From: Tetraselmis striata
Lineage: Eukaryota; Chlorophyta; Chlorodendrophyceae; Chlorodendrales; Chlorodendraceae
Direction of reading: 5' to 3'
Assembly (NCBI GenBank): GCA_006384855.1
Contig: VCJN01000285.1
Coordinates: 186,001-250,000 of the forward strand
Length of the DNA: 64,000 nt
In this document: piece after piece, positions 34,990 to 46,243 of the stretch
Position numbering within the stretch: position 1 is the first letter of the stretch
Layout of the letters: every line of letters begins with the position of its first letter
Made by a program: the position numbers and the translations under genes
Notes under the pieces: generated by a model
What the model was told of the DNA's origin: nothing
The model's input: only the letters and a program-made list of their open reading frames with translations
The model's database searches: none

Positions 34990-37745
34990 GGGTTAGGCAT
35001 TACTGACTCAATGGTGTGCCGCCCCCGCCGCCCCCCCCCCCCCCCCCCTCAGATTTTTGGGACCCCGCATTGATCATAATGTAGAATAATAAGAACACAT
35101 AAGTTCCGCACTAATTACGAAATTGCGCCATATCGTCTGAAACTCATATCGTGTGAGAACTCATCAGTTTGTGTCTGTGATGGCAAGGCAGCAGTTTGTG
35201 ATATAGCAACAATTTATGGCAGCAATGCGGCACTTGCTGTCATGCATAGTATGACACTTACGTATATGTATGATGATTACATGCAAACCCATGTTGGCCC
35301 TCCCGGCAATAATGCCCCTCCCCCAAAATACTATAGAATGTTGCCACAATACCTGAATACCTACGCTAGATACACATCGCTTCTTCTTGCTAGGACAAGC
35401 AGTCTTGCTACACGACCTATAGACATGTGATTTGTAATGCCACATATTGTTGCCTCCTAGCGTGCGAGATAATATGCCGCGGCTTATTCTCACCATTAAC
35501 GCGAAAATGTTTCACCAACGTCTTGCTTGGCGCTTGCTGATGTGTACACCATTAAAAAGAGAAATTTCTTACAACTTTATTCATGCTTATATTGAAAATT
35601 GAAATTGAAATTGATTAAGGATTACAACGTGATGCTAGCATGATTCTTATTTCCGCCGCTCATAGTGAGTTGTTTTTAGGGCATGCCATCTCTAACCGTA
35701 GTATCGGGAACACACATAGTGCGATTACAACAGCTCAAGCTTCCGGCCAAGGCATCCTCTTTCGTTTCCAAACCCCGCCTCCTTCCATCAGTAACGGTGT
35801 TTTCCCGGATAATTGCAGGCAATCGCCAGTACGAATGATTGATGCTAATTGGCAGTACATGAATTACTCATGCAGTAGTTGCCCCACCTGCCTAGAAAGG
35901 GCTTTCTTGTTCCATTAATAATGCGCCGGTACCGCGAAATTTATGGTCGCCGTGCTGCGTCTTGGCTCCACCTACCGCAATTGCTGAAAACATCCCGCAT
36001 ATTATGTCGCGGCGCTTATCGAACCGCCGCGCCGGGTGTGGCGGTCCGCCTGCCTCGGCCATGGTCCGCCGCTGCTGCCGCCATTTCGCCCGCCTTAGCT
36101 CTTTCGACAGAATCCCCGGGGGGGATTGGAGGGGGAAAGGCGGGCACCCCCCCCCCCCCCCCCCCCCTGCCCGCCCCCCCGGCCCCCTTACCGTCCGCAT
36201 GTCGTCGCTCCATGGTCGGCAGGCCGCCACATGCGCGCCGCTTGCCGCCGCAGTGCGCCTCGTCGTTGTAGCCCCCCGGCCAGAGTCAGACCGGGCTGGC
36301 CGCCAGCTAAATAACTCCTCCGGCCCGCTGTCTGGCCGCGACTCCCTCAAGACACTCCGGCTCCAGTCTCCTAGCCCCGGCCTCACCACCCCCGAACGCC
36401 CGCACCGCCTTTAAAAGCCGGGCTCCCGTCTCCTCGCGCTCGCCGACCTCCTTCGCCCGTTCTCACAGGGCGGATGAGGGTTTCCCGCGTGTTTTGAGCG
36501 GGTCGGCCGCAAGGCGCCGCCGAACACTCCAAATCGTAGCAAGCCAAGATTCGAGTGATTCACATGTGGAACACATACGGGTGGGGGTACGCCAAATCTT
36601 CTGCAAGTCGGTCGCGGGTCGTACAAGGCAGGCACGAGAACACGATTTTATTTTGAACACCCCTCGTGAGTAGGCTGCCCCCGTGCGTGCGAGTCGTACT
36701 AATAACACACCCACTCCCCACCCGTAGGCGGATCTCGGAGAGGCCGACGCAAGGCCGAGGTCGAACACGAATTATTTTTAGCGGCCCCCCGAATAGGGCT
36801 GCTGCATGGCGGCGCCAGCAGGCGCGCGCCACCGGGACTACATGTATTATTTGAAAAGCCCCCCGGTAGGGCTCCCCAATTGTCGCAGAATCCGAGGATC
36901 AGCGGAAACAAGCCACCCCGCTCAGCCCCTAGCGCACCCAGCCAGTCGGGCACACGGGTCTAAGGGGTTACCGTCGCCCATCGCGTGGACGTGGGGGTGG
37001 TGCCGCCGGGCCCGCCGCACCCGAGATCCTCCGCTCCTTGTGGGCTGCTGTCTGGCGGCGGGCTCCAATCCTGCTCAGTCCTTGATGCTAAACAAGCTAG
37101 CTGTCGTACGGCCCGGCTGCACGAACCCGCAGAGGGTCCACTAATACAAGCACGTAGCGTGCAAATCTCTGAAGGCCAAGTTCCTTATCCCCCACTCCTA
37201 GCAGCTGGCAGCATAGTGATTCTCGTGGGTTAAGCCCCTCCTTCAACACTATGACCCGGCCCAGGCACCCATCCATCGGTTTGTGTAGGGAAGTTGTAAG
37301 GGGCACCCAAGGCTTAAAAATGCCAAAAAGTGTAACGCCCCATCCCACTACATGCGTTAAAATTTATGAACATGGTTTTTGACCACTCGACTTCAAATCT
37401 GTGTCCCACTCGGTACAACGAGCCTTTCCATACCGGCGGGTGTATATAACAAAACAAAGCGTCAGGCGTCAAGCTCTCCGGACGCGCGCACACACATGCG
37501 CAAGGTCGATTCGATTCTCGCATTGGGCATATCTCCTCGTAGTGAGGCGGGTCCACCGCGCGCGAACCACAATGCGTGGACTAGTGCGCGGACTTAGCGG
37601 GCGCGGGTACGAGTACCGCACACACTTAACCTCCGCACTATGACCTTGTATACTGCGCTTTTTTTGATTTTTGCGCATTTTATCGTTGACTGCTGGAATT
37701 TCCTTTTTTCTGGCGCGCAGTGCCTCGATCGCATGTGTGGTTATG
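34990..37745. other. Intergenic, repeat remnants, no supported gene
   Basis: C tracts at about 35031-35048 and 36149-36167. 37083-37162 is the second copy of the dispersed repeat at 24435-24520. Around 36640-36880 three stretches share an A/T-rich TTATTTT core followed by a C5-6 run and a TAGG motif, a possible degenerate tandem repeat. Long ORFs near 36000-36400 lack any motif. Confidence 0.5.
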
Positions 37746-37933
37746 ATCTAAACTAGTTTATGGGGTTCCCTCCCTTGCCCGAACCGATTTTCGGCTACAA
37801 TTGCTGCTCAGTGGTACAAGAACTAGGCACCTATCGTTGCGCCCTTTTTGGGTGCAGCACGAGTAGACATAAAAGCAGCCATAACAGCTGAGCCTGCCAT
37901 CTTCGTGCAGTTTTCGCTGCGTTGCACGCAGCG
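37746..37933 (+). repeat. Left terminal direct repeat of YR element
   Basis: Shares CGGCTACAATTGCTGCTCAG, GGGTGCAGCACGAGTAGACA and TAAAAGCAGCCATAACAG with 40488-40683. It ends in an 8-bp-arm hairpin CGCTGCGT-TGC-ACGCAGCG (37915-37933). Confidence 0.9.
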
Positions 37934-38046
37934 ATGTTAAAACTGTCTCGTAATCTGTTGCGAGCAAGGCCACCCCAGGTTGCTCAAGACCACACCCGGC
38001 TCGCCATCCGTGTGTGAAATCTCATCCGTACGTCCGTGCGTTACCA

Positions 38047-38930
38047 TGCCAGATGGAGAAGAACCCGTCGTTGAGCCGACGCTCGAATCGCTTCAAGCAT
38101 ACGTGAAGGCCCAGTCTACATTGTTGCGCGAGCTTGCAGCAACGTTAGCTCAATTGACGGCTCGTGACCGTGTTGTTGATGGAGACGGGGCACATGGCTC
38201 CGTTTCCGGGCAGCGCATCGCGGGACAGCCGACAGGCAGCGGGGGAGCCGCAATGCGCCCCGACTTACTTGAGCTAGCCCAGGGCGGCCGTGTCGGAGCA
38301 AAATCCGTGAGTGACGAGGACGACTACCTCGCGGTGTCAGAGCTACTGCAGCGAGCAGAGTCTGGTTACGAGGCCGTTCGACCGGTCAGCCGAGTGCCTG
38401 GACTCTTCCCCATGAGCACCGATCTAACGAACGAGTACCTCAAGCAAGATGACCGGCGTCTGCCGGCCCTGGAGGAGTATCTTTGGATGTGGTGTTTCGG
38501 CGCCCACATGCATGGCCGCATTTTTTGTATCTCTCAACGAGCTACCCTACGTCCCAGCTGCAAATCAAGACTTCACCCCCACCTCGCACGTGCGCTCGGA
38601 ATCACGCCGAAGCCATCGACAAAGCGTTTCGCTTTCGTCTGGCCTTCTTACAGAGGCTGAATGAGGTCAAACGCGTACACGCCGCACGGTGATCAAGGTG
38701 TTCTGGACGTGCTGCGAGCCCAGCATTTTCAGCCTGCTTCCGAGCACCTGGGTTCTGCGATCTTTGGGGACCTCATGAGGGACTACGAGCGTCGCGTCTT
38801 CGAGGCGACAATTGCCAGCAGCGCCAAAGCAACCGCTAATGCTCGAGTAGCGGCAACGGCTGCAGGGCGCGGACGGGGACGAGGGCGTGGTGGCGGTCGT
38901 GGACGTGGTCGCGAAGGTGAGCACGAGTGA
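38047..38930 (+). pseudogene. Gag-like ORF of YR element, frameshifted
   Basis: From ATG 38047: MPDGEEPVVEPTLESLQAYV, a likely coiled coil (LLRELAATLAQLTARD), then GDGAHGS and a tail containing SVSDEDDYLAVSELL and TDLTNEYLKQDDRRLPALE. The frame shifts near 38500-38660 and resumes as LGSAIFGDLMRDYERRVFEA, ending in a basic Gly-Arg repeat tail (RGRGRGRGGGRGRGRE) before the stop at 38930, typical of a nucleic-acid-binding gag C-terminus. Homologous pieces occur in the two minus-strand fragments. Confidence 0.65.
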
Positions 38931-39085
38931 CGGTGTGGGGCGCCTTTCGTCGGAGCTGCTGGCGCTTTGCGAGGCCACCTTTCGGTGACCGCCGCAAGGC
39001 GAACGCTAGCAACTCAACGACGGGATGAGGGCCTTGTGTCAGGACCAGACCGCCCACCTTACAGACTTCATTTAGACCTTCCTCG

Positions 39086-39454
39086 ATGCGGCGCTTCTTA
39101 CAGCTACAGTCGAGTGCGGCTCAACCATCCGCACACCTGCGCATTACGGCTCAACAAACCGCCTTCCGTACCATCTCACCGTTGCGTCAGTCGGTTGTTA
39201 CACTGCGTGTTACAATTGGTTCGCAACGACGAAGCTTCGCACGTGTACGACACGCGCGTGACAAGCGCTACGAGCGCGAAGGGCGCGCGGGGCGGCCCTC
39301 CTACCTGAACCTAGCCCCGCAAACCCGTAATGATGCTGTGGCAAACCCGTCCAGCAACTACCGGCCAACCGCCGGAAACCTAACCGTTGCTGCCGAGTAC
39401 TTTGCTAACAGTAGTTGCCCCTCTGTTACTCTGACCGCCAAACGCCGCACTTAA
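39086..39454 (+). CDS. Small ORF between gag-like and recombinase parts, unassigned
   Basis: 122 residues, basic and Gln/Arg-rich, no recognised domain. Given its place inside the YR element it may be a remnant of the missing reverse-transcriptase region in a shifted frame, but no RT motif is visible. Confidence 0.3.
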   Translation: MRRFLQLQSSAAQPSAHLRITAQQTAFRTISPLRQSVVTLRVTIGSQRRSFARVRHARDKRYEREGRAGRPSYLNLAPQTRNDAVANPSSNYRPTAGNLTVAAEYFANSSCPSVTLTAKRRT

Positions 39455-39455
39455 G

Positions 39456-40369
39456 TAATTGACGAGCTCGAAACTGCTGCCCCTTGGGCTGCTTCGCTCC
39501 GGTCTCGGCCGCAAGACGCATTTGGCTCAGACGAGTTGGGACAACGGACCCTCGATATACTCTCCAACTCCTTTACCGCTCAGACCCTCATGAGCTACGC
39601 CGGCAGACTCTCTCAGTTCGCGGAGTTCTGCCACGACTCCGAAAACATCAGCCCGCTAGAGGCGACCACTGCTACTGTCGTCTGGTACGTTGCTTGGGTT
39701 GGTGAGCGAGGGCACATTGGGGCTAAGTCGTTGCAGCCCTACTTGTCAGCAATCAACACGTTCTTCGAGCTGCACAACCTCGACCCGATCGCTAAGGACA
39801 GCCTACACCTTACCGCAGCTCGTCGTGGGCTAATGCTACGGCAGCGCCGCTTGGAGGATGCCCCTTTGCGAGTCCCCTTGTCTGCTGATGTCGCCTACAG
39901 CTTCGTCGAGCGGGCAAAGTCGATTGTGTCAGCTCCCACCCCAGAGTACCAATACAACCTCCGAGGCCTCGTGGCCTCGGTTGTCAACTTCGTGTTCTTT
40001 GCCAAGGGGGTTACTGGCGCGTCATGCCGAGTGCGGGATGTGCATGTCGACGATTACAACATTACCCTGCATGTGTACCGCAAGAAAGGCCGCGCTGGTC
40101 GACGGGGCCCCGACGACGCGCGCGTGATGCTCTTACCAGTGTCAGAACACCCTCGCGTTGCACGTCTCCTGCACCACTTCATCGACCACGTACAGTCTGT
40201 CCCCCTGGTTCCTGTGACCTTGGCCGAAACAAACTTCTGGGCGGTCACCCCAAGCGAGTCACTCCGACGTCGTTCTGGACTACATCGACCCCAACGTTCT
40301 TCCTTCGCCTGGCGCATGGTTCTTCTTCGGTCACATCGCGCCCCTCCGCCACTTCCAAGTCCAACATGA
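39456..40369 (+). pseudogene. Tyrosine recombinase (phage-integrase-like) with missing catalytic box II
   Basis: Residues about 25-110 form the SAM-like core-binding domain (SNSFTAQTLMSYAGRLSQFA, VVWYVAWVGERGHIGAKSLQ, LSAINTFFELHNLDPIAKD). The catalytic domain starts at RGLVASVVNFVFFAKGVTGA with the first Arg region in CRVRDVHVDDYNITLHVYRK. After FWAVTPSES the frame shifts; the family's usual C-terminal end (VVLDYIDPNVLPSPGAWFFF) follows at once in another frame at about 40262-40330. The HxxR box expected between these blocks is absent, so the copy is probably inactive through a short deletion. Confidence 0.75.
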
Positions 40370-40487
40370 CTTCGCAGCGGTGGCCTTCCCGGTGCCCCCT
40401 TCATGACCTGGCGCTACCCCTTCTACGTCAATCCACCGCTCTCTCCGTTCGCTCATGATTGGCAAAACCAGACTCAACTTTGAAATT

Positions 40488-40683
40488 ATCTAAACCAATT
40501 TACGAGGTTTCCTCCCTTGCCCTAACCGCTTTTCGGCTACAATTGCTGCTCAGTGGTACGGGGACTAGGCACGTGTCGTTTTTGGCACATGTGCTGTCTT
40601 TTTGGGTGCAGCACGAGTAGACATAAAAGCAGCCATAACAGTTGAGCCCGCCATCTTGCATTTTCGCTGCGTTATACGCAGCG
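40488..40683 (+). repeat. Right terminal direct repeat of YR element
   Basis: Partner of 37746-37933, with one ~13-base insertion (GGCACATGTGCTG region) and the same terminal hairpin, CGCTGCGT-TAT-ACGCAGCG (40665-40683). Confidence 0.9.
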
Positions 40684-41386
40684 CCCCCCCTGACTCCGTT
40701 TTCCCTCCACGCTTTCACTTATACTTCCTGCCAATTTCGGCTCTTGTCCGTGTAAAATAGCATGCGCGACCTTTTATTTGGCAACACAAGAGTCAACTTT
40801 TAAACTTTTTTAAAAACTATTGTCGTGGTTCATATCTTACTACAATATACAGGGATGCCTCAGGGCACTATGTCAGAACGGGGTCGAACGAGCGAGGGGC
40901 ACCGCGTTTCCATGACTACGCCTCCTACTTAGGCCCTGGCGTGTGCCATATATAGTGACGTGGAGGATTTATGAGTCGTGTTCTGACGCATCTGGTGCCG
41001 GGCAGGTGGGCTGGCAGGTAGCGAGTGCTTTAGCTGCGCGCGACGCGCCTAGGTAGCCGCGACCTGCGATTAGTATCGCGAACGTGAAAAATCCTTCGTA
41101 GTACTATTTGCCTACGCCAGAAGAATGTGGTTAGATTTATAATCACACCACAATCCGATTATCCGAGAGCGGGCGGGTATTGCTGCAATGAGATTTTTGA
41201 AGCGCATACGCCCAGTGCGGCCACGGGCTCGCGAAGCAACATAGCCGCAACATCGCTCCACATATTCTCAGCGCAGGGGATAGAAATACCTTAGATAACC
41301 CTAGATATACACCGCGTACATGCGATGCAACGCATTTACATCTGAAAAGACTACGTAGCATTTCACCAATGCTATATCTAACGTAA

Positions 41387-41436
<50 letters not shown>

Positions 41437-41831
41437 GTCCATCACACGCCATCGCATTCATTGTGCGACTACTAGGGCCAACTAGCTCGAGGGAAGATGA
41501 GGCTATATGCCCACAATGCAGCAATCAGGTTGGCGACATGTGGCGTGCAGCCTGGGCACGGATCAAGACCCACCAGTTCAGTACTTTTGACGCCTGTAGT
41601 AAAAGGCAGCGCTTCCGATGTGGACTGTTTGTGCATGTGTGTACCCGTATTTATGTCTGGCACAATAATTGATGAGATATATTCCACAGACATTTCTAGG
41701 TGAATCATATGTTTAGTTTTTGCGAACAGAATGCCCGCAATATACACATCCATGTATACATCCATTTCTGGGTTTAGGTGCAACAAGGGTAGGGTGCCAG
41801 CATGTTGCAATCCAAAAGCAGTTTTTTTGCG
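40684..41831. other. Intergenic, no supported gene
   Basis: Contains an AT microsatellite and otherwise nothing recognisable. Confidence 0.6.
41393..41430. repeat. (AT)n microsatellite
   Basis: About 19 AT units. Confidence 0.95.
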
Positions 41832-44800
41832 TCATGTTTTGGTCGCGTCACTGGGGTTCGGCGGGAGCAGCTGCGCGGCCAAACGATCGGCAATCTCTTG
41901 GCCCAGGGCGCACTGCGCCTCCGTGGAGAGGTGCAGCTCATCGGGGAGCTCCTCCTGCCGCCGCGCGTGCGGCCTTGCATCCACAGTGGCAACCCCCGGC
42001 ATGCGGAGCGCCAGCTGCGCGGCGCGGACCCGCTCCACAAAGGGCAGGGCGCCGCGCGTGGTGTGGACGGCCACCTGACTCCAGGCGGGCGTGAGCAAGG
42101 GTATGATGTGAGCAGCGGCATGCCGGGAGGGAGCCCAGTACTACAGGTTCCGAGTCGGCCGGCGCAGATCCGTAAACCCTGCGGATAACGACAGCGGAGC
42201 CACGGCGGCAAAGACATACCTTAACACACGTACCGGAACGTATGGCTGCTGATGCAGTAATATCAAGCAAACTGTAAACAGCAAGAAACTGCGCCACCCG
42301 TCAGAGGGGTGCATGGTGGATATTCTAGGCAAAACGACTGTTAAATGCTAATGCTCCTATAGGTTTTAGGCAATCCAATGCAAGCCTTAGGCGTTTTAAT
42401 ATGGGTTCTTTGAGGTGAGTCCTCACCGGTACCTGGGTACATGTGGTAGTGTTGCATAATGCATACAACCTGCACATAGCGTAACGGGAACTGCACTAGT
42501 TTTGTGGCAATGTATATCACGGGTGAATCAAATCCTCTGCACGCCAGCAGCATCAGCACCAGTGATTATACGGCACTCGTATATGCAAGGGCATGCAGCC
42601 CTGCGTGGCGGCACAAGGGTGGCTCCGCGGCGGAGGGGCGCACCTGCACAATGGGCAGCTCCGGTACGCCCAGCCGTTCGCGGAAGGCGGCGAGCAGGCG
42701 GGGCAGCTTGGCGGAGAAGGCCGCCGCCTTGTCGTCGCAGTCACAGTCCGACTCGCCCTGCCGCACACATCCGCAAGCAGCGGTTAGAGGCCGCCCCCAT
42801 TGAGCAGCCCGCAGCCCGGGGTCTGCACGGTCAACATGCCTATGTTGCTTCTTGTTTTGTTTTTTAAATGGAAACTGGATTAGAATGTTGGCATCTGATG
42901 AATGAATGCGACTTTGTGTGCTATAATTCAAAAATCGAAACACGTTTACTAAATTGCCAAGTCATGACACAAAGTTACAGAATGCATTCCGCTGTTGCGG
43001 AAATAGTCCCCCGGAACCCTAAAATGCCGATACTTAGCCCACACAGCATAAACCATGACTGCCAAATACACTAATAAGGGGATTTTAGGAACAAGCTAGG
43101 AGATTTAGAAAACATGGCTTGCAGTTCCCCAGAAACATTGTATAGCTCTTTTGATTGGATGCCATCGCTGGATCATGCCCCAACAGAACTATCAATATAG
43201 AATAGAAATATGTCATCACAGCGGACCTTCTATATGGTATGGTCAAATTCTTGTTTTGTTTTGATGGACACTGGATAAGAATGATCGCTGTATCATGCCA
43301 CAACAAAACAAACAATATAAAAAGAATTACGTCATCACAGCGGACCTACGATATGGTACAGTATGGTCAAACTCGCCCTAATCCTCAGGTCTGGGGTTAT
43401 GGTGGCTGGGGGCATCACCCGGTCCCAATCGGGTACCTGGCCGCCGCCCTAGCTAGGGTTTGTTTTTAGGTAGGGGGGGGGGGGGGGGGGGAGGGGGGGT
43501 GTCCGCCCGCCACAGCCCTGGGGCCACCGCGCGCGGAACCATCCAGGACGGCGGATGCTCTGGCAAAGTTCCTGGCAGTTTCGATATTTTCCGGCCGGCG
43601 CAGCAGCTGCTTAACTGGGGCGCTTGCGGGGCGGCCGCGCTGAGGACGTCGCGGAGCTTTACAAGACCACTAAAAGTGGGCATGGTGGTGGTAGGAACCA
43701 AAAACTGGTATCATGTAGCCATGAGCAGAGTGCCATGCCTGGAGCAGCGAAAATATCAACTTGTGCAAACCGGTTCCAAAACCCACCGCCAAATAAGGAA
43801 GTAGTGGATGACAGTGCCCGATCTTGTGCGGGACACCAAAGACCCCCCCCCCCCTCCCCCCCCCCCCCCCCCAAACCCCCAAGCTAGACACCTGTGGCGA
43901 ATCGTGTAGAAACTCAAGAAAGTTGGCCGTCCCCGGCCTCCTGCTGGGAGATGCCGCCGATGTACAATGATCTCTAAGAAACAACCGGCCGATAGCAACA
44001 GCTCCCGTCATACTGCCATCGTGCAATTCATTGGCATTAACGTTTCAGCTGTGAATTACTTGGGTGAATAAAGCGTTTGTGTTATACTAGCGCTCGGAAT
44101 GTTTTATTGGAGAGCATTGCGCGGGGCAGTGGCGCACCTGGTACCACAGCAGTCCGCTCAGCCGGGCGCCCCGCAGGCTTGCCAGCGCTGCACGAGTCCG
44201 CTGGATGGCGTTCTCGAACAGCTCGCCCCCCGGCGCCCACTGGTCCATGCTCGTGTTGCCCACCGCGCACGGCACCAGGCCTGGGCGACCCGGTACAGCG
44301 TAAGATGGGCAAAGGGGGCAATAACAGTCTGGTCAACAAGCACATTGCAGAGGGGTCTGCCGTGGCAGGTGAGCAGTCATTGGGAATTAAGCGGGGGGGG
44401 GGGGGGGGGGGGACCTATGACGGCGTGATCGCTCCGCAGCGTCTGAAGTCGCCTGGCGAACGCCATCCCAGGCCCGACGCCGCAGGCTTTGCTGGTGTCG
44501 ATGCCTTCGTGCAGCGGCTCGGCGGCTGGGGCCCATTCCGCCGCAGCATTAAACGCCAGGATCTGCGGGCCGCCAGCCGGGGTTGCCGGCACGTGAGCCC
44601 AAACGGAAGGGCCAAAGAAGCCACCGCAACGAAAGCAAAGCGTTGCCGAGCCCGGTCCAATTACCCAGACGCCCATCCTTATGGCATGAAGCTCAGCGCT
44701 GCATTAGTAGCATTACAGCCCTACCAATGCCCCCCTCCGCCCCCCCCCCCCCCCCCCCCCCCCCCCCCGCCTAACTATGCGTTGTCTCCACTAGACATCG

Positions 44801-45379
44801 CTATTAGCCAGCATTGTTTACAGATGACGAATGGTATACTGTCATTACCTAGCAGGAGGCGCACGGCCAACCGGCGGTAGCCGCAGCCCGCCCCAGCATA
44901 TGCATATACATAGCAGGCAGTGCCTTCTGTTACTGCTGAGAGTTTCACTGTTTACACAATTGGCAAGCGGTTAGCCTCTCCATCTAGGGATTGAATAGGA
45001 TTTTGAATAGCCTTTTCCCTGGGAGAAATACGCAAATATTTTTAGCGGGCTACCGCATTCGTCGCGGGTAGTCTCGCTGCCAGAGAGTACGGCACACATT
45101 TCCGAACATCCAGGTGCTCAGGTGGCCTTTCAGCGACGAAGCGTTTTAGCGCCCTCCGTTCGCGACAGATTTGCCAGCCCCTGCCCGCTGGGGCGGCACC
45201 GCTGCGCTCACCTGCTCGGGGCGCGGTCGACAAGCCTCCGGCACAACCCCGTCCCATCGGACGCCCGCGCGCGCCTCCCCTGCGTCGCCGCGCACAAATG
45301 TACCCCCGCGGCCGGCCATGTTGCTCTGCCCCGCCAGTAGAAACACCGACACGCGGCCGTCATATCCGCCGCGCGCCAT
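41832..45379 (-). CDS. SASA-domain (SGNH-fold) carbohydrate/sialate-type acetylesterase, 5 exons
   Basis: Minus-strand exons 45379-45212, 44562-44415, 44280-44138, 42757-42644 and 42074-41832 (816 nt, 271 aa), every junction in phase. Motifs in order: VFLLAGQSNMAGRG near residue 12 (nucleophile Ser in GQSN), PLHEG and GVGPGMAFA near 75-90, IGLVPCAVGNTSMDQW near 104, LLWYQGESDCD near 153 spanning the exon 3/4 junction, and DELHLSTEAQCALG near 245 with the catalytic Asp/His. Length and motif spacing fit the Pfam SASA / CE6-like family, which deacetylates sugars such as acetylated xylan or sialic acids. No signal peptide is visible, so it may be cytosolic. Introns 1 and 3 are long and contain C or G tracts and a tandem repeat. 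Confidence 0.92.
43163..43380. repeat. Diverged tandem duplication, ~118-base period
   Basis: The block CATCGCTGGATCATGCC...GTCATCACAGCGGACC...TATGGTATGGTCAAA at 43163-43247 recurs at about 43281-43375. The linking TTCTTGTTTTGTTTT(G)ATGGA(C)ACTGGAT(A/T)AGAATG stretch (43247) also occurs at 42848, hinting at a third partial copy. All lie in intron 3 of the esterase gene. Confidence 0.75.
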
Positions 45380-46243
45380 CGAGGCGACGTTTCACAGTGC
45401 CACGGGCCTCGCGCTCTCCTTCCCAGGTCTATCGGTGCTCGCCCGGATGTTGTGTTCGGGCTTTATCGAGGGCTGTGATGGTTTTCGAGAGGCCAGACGG
45501 CTTCTATCCTGCTCTGTCCCCCCCCCCCCCACCCCCCCCGCGCGCGCCCTGGCCACCAGTCGGCGGGAGTACAGGGTACCCTGTAGACGGGACGCTAGGT
45601 CACAGGTTTACCTACCCGTACCTGTAGGGTTGCTCCCCCACTCCCCGGCGCGGTGGTTTTAATATTAGAAATATATTGGCGATAATTAAGAAATGAGTAT
45701 GACTTAGGGTCTGATCGGGGTTTGAAACGGCCGGCGCCAGATCACCAGCCAGGCGAGCATCCAGCCTGTCCAGCTCCAGTATATAGCACAAAACTTTCCC
45801 GCAGACGATAGCATCGCAGATGCGATACCCCCGCGTGGCACGCTGCCTGGCGACCACCGCGTTACGGCACAGTACGGAAGCGTCGACGCGGATATGTCGC
45901 CACTCACTGATATGCAGAGCTCCGCGACGACAGATCAGTTCTCGACAACTGCACCCAAGCCGTCCCCAGTGCCGCCGACCCCGCCCGTGACGTGTGCGGA
46001 CAGCCGCACAATCGAAAAGCTAATCGCGTGTCACAGGCGGCGGTATGGCGACATCTGTGGCAGTGCGTGCCGGCGTGGCGGATGGCGTCGCCGGCAGGGC
46101 GGCTAGACGGTCGGCGAACCACAGGCGTCGGAGCGCCGTCGCGCCGGTCTTGGCGAGCAGGACCCGACGCGCCGTGGGGGGCGGCCATGGGATGAGGCAC
46201 CCCCTGCATAGTCATGTGTCACGGCTATGCGTGGTAAGGCCGA
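45380..46243. other. Divergent intergenic region between esterase and propeller genes
   Basis: Both neighbours read away from this 864-base region, so it likely holds both promoters. No TATA box or shared element identified; C-rich stretch at about 45519-45538. Confidence 0.45.

Larger units (their letters stand above)
37746..40683 (+). mobile_element. Tyrosine-recombinase element (DIRS/Ngaro-like or Crypton-like) with direct terminal repeats
   Basis: Direct repeats of about 190 bases (37746-37933 and 40488-40683) flank a gag-like ORF, an unassigned ORF and a tyrosine-recombinase ORF. No reverse transcriptase or RNase H is seen in the 2.5 kb between the repeats, so this is either an internally deleted DIRS-type element or another YR element class. 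Several frames are broken. Two further fragments of the family lie on the minus strand at 23870-24200 and 25016-25545. Confidence 0.82.

Noticed and set aside
36000-36420. ORFs of 117-165 residues on both strands
   Set aside because: Pro/Arg-rich translations of GC-rich, C-tract-containing DNA; no motifs and no splice structure.
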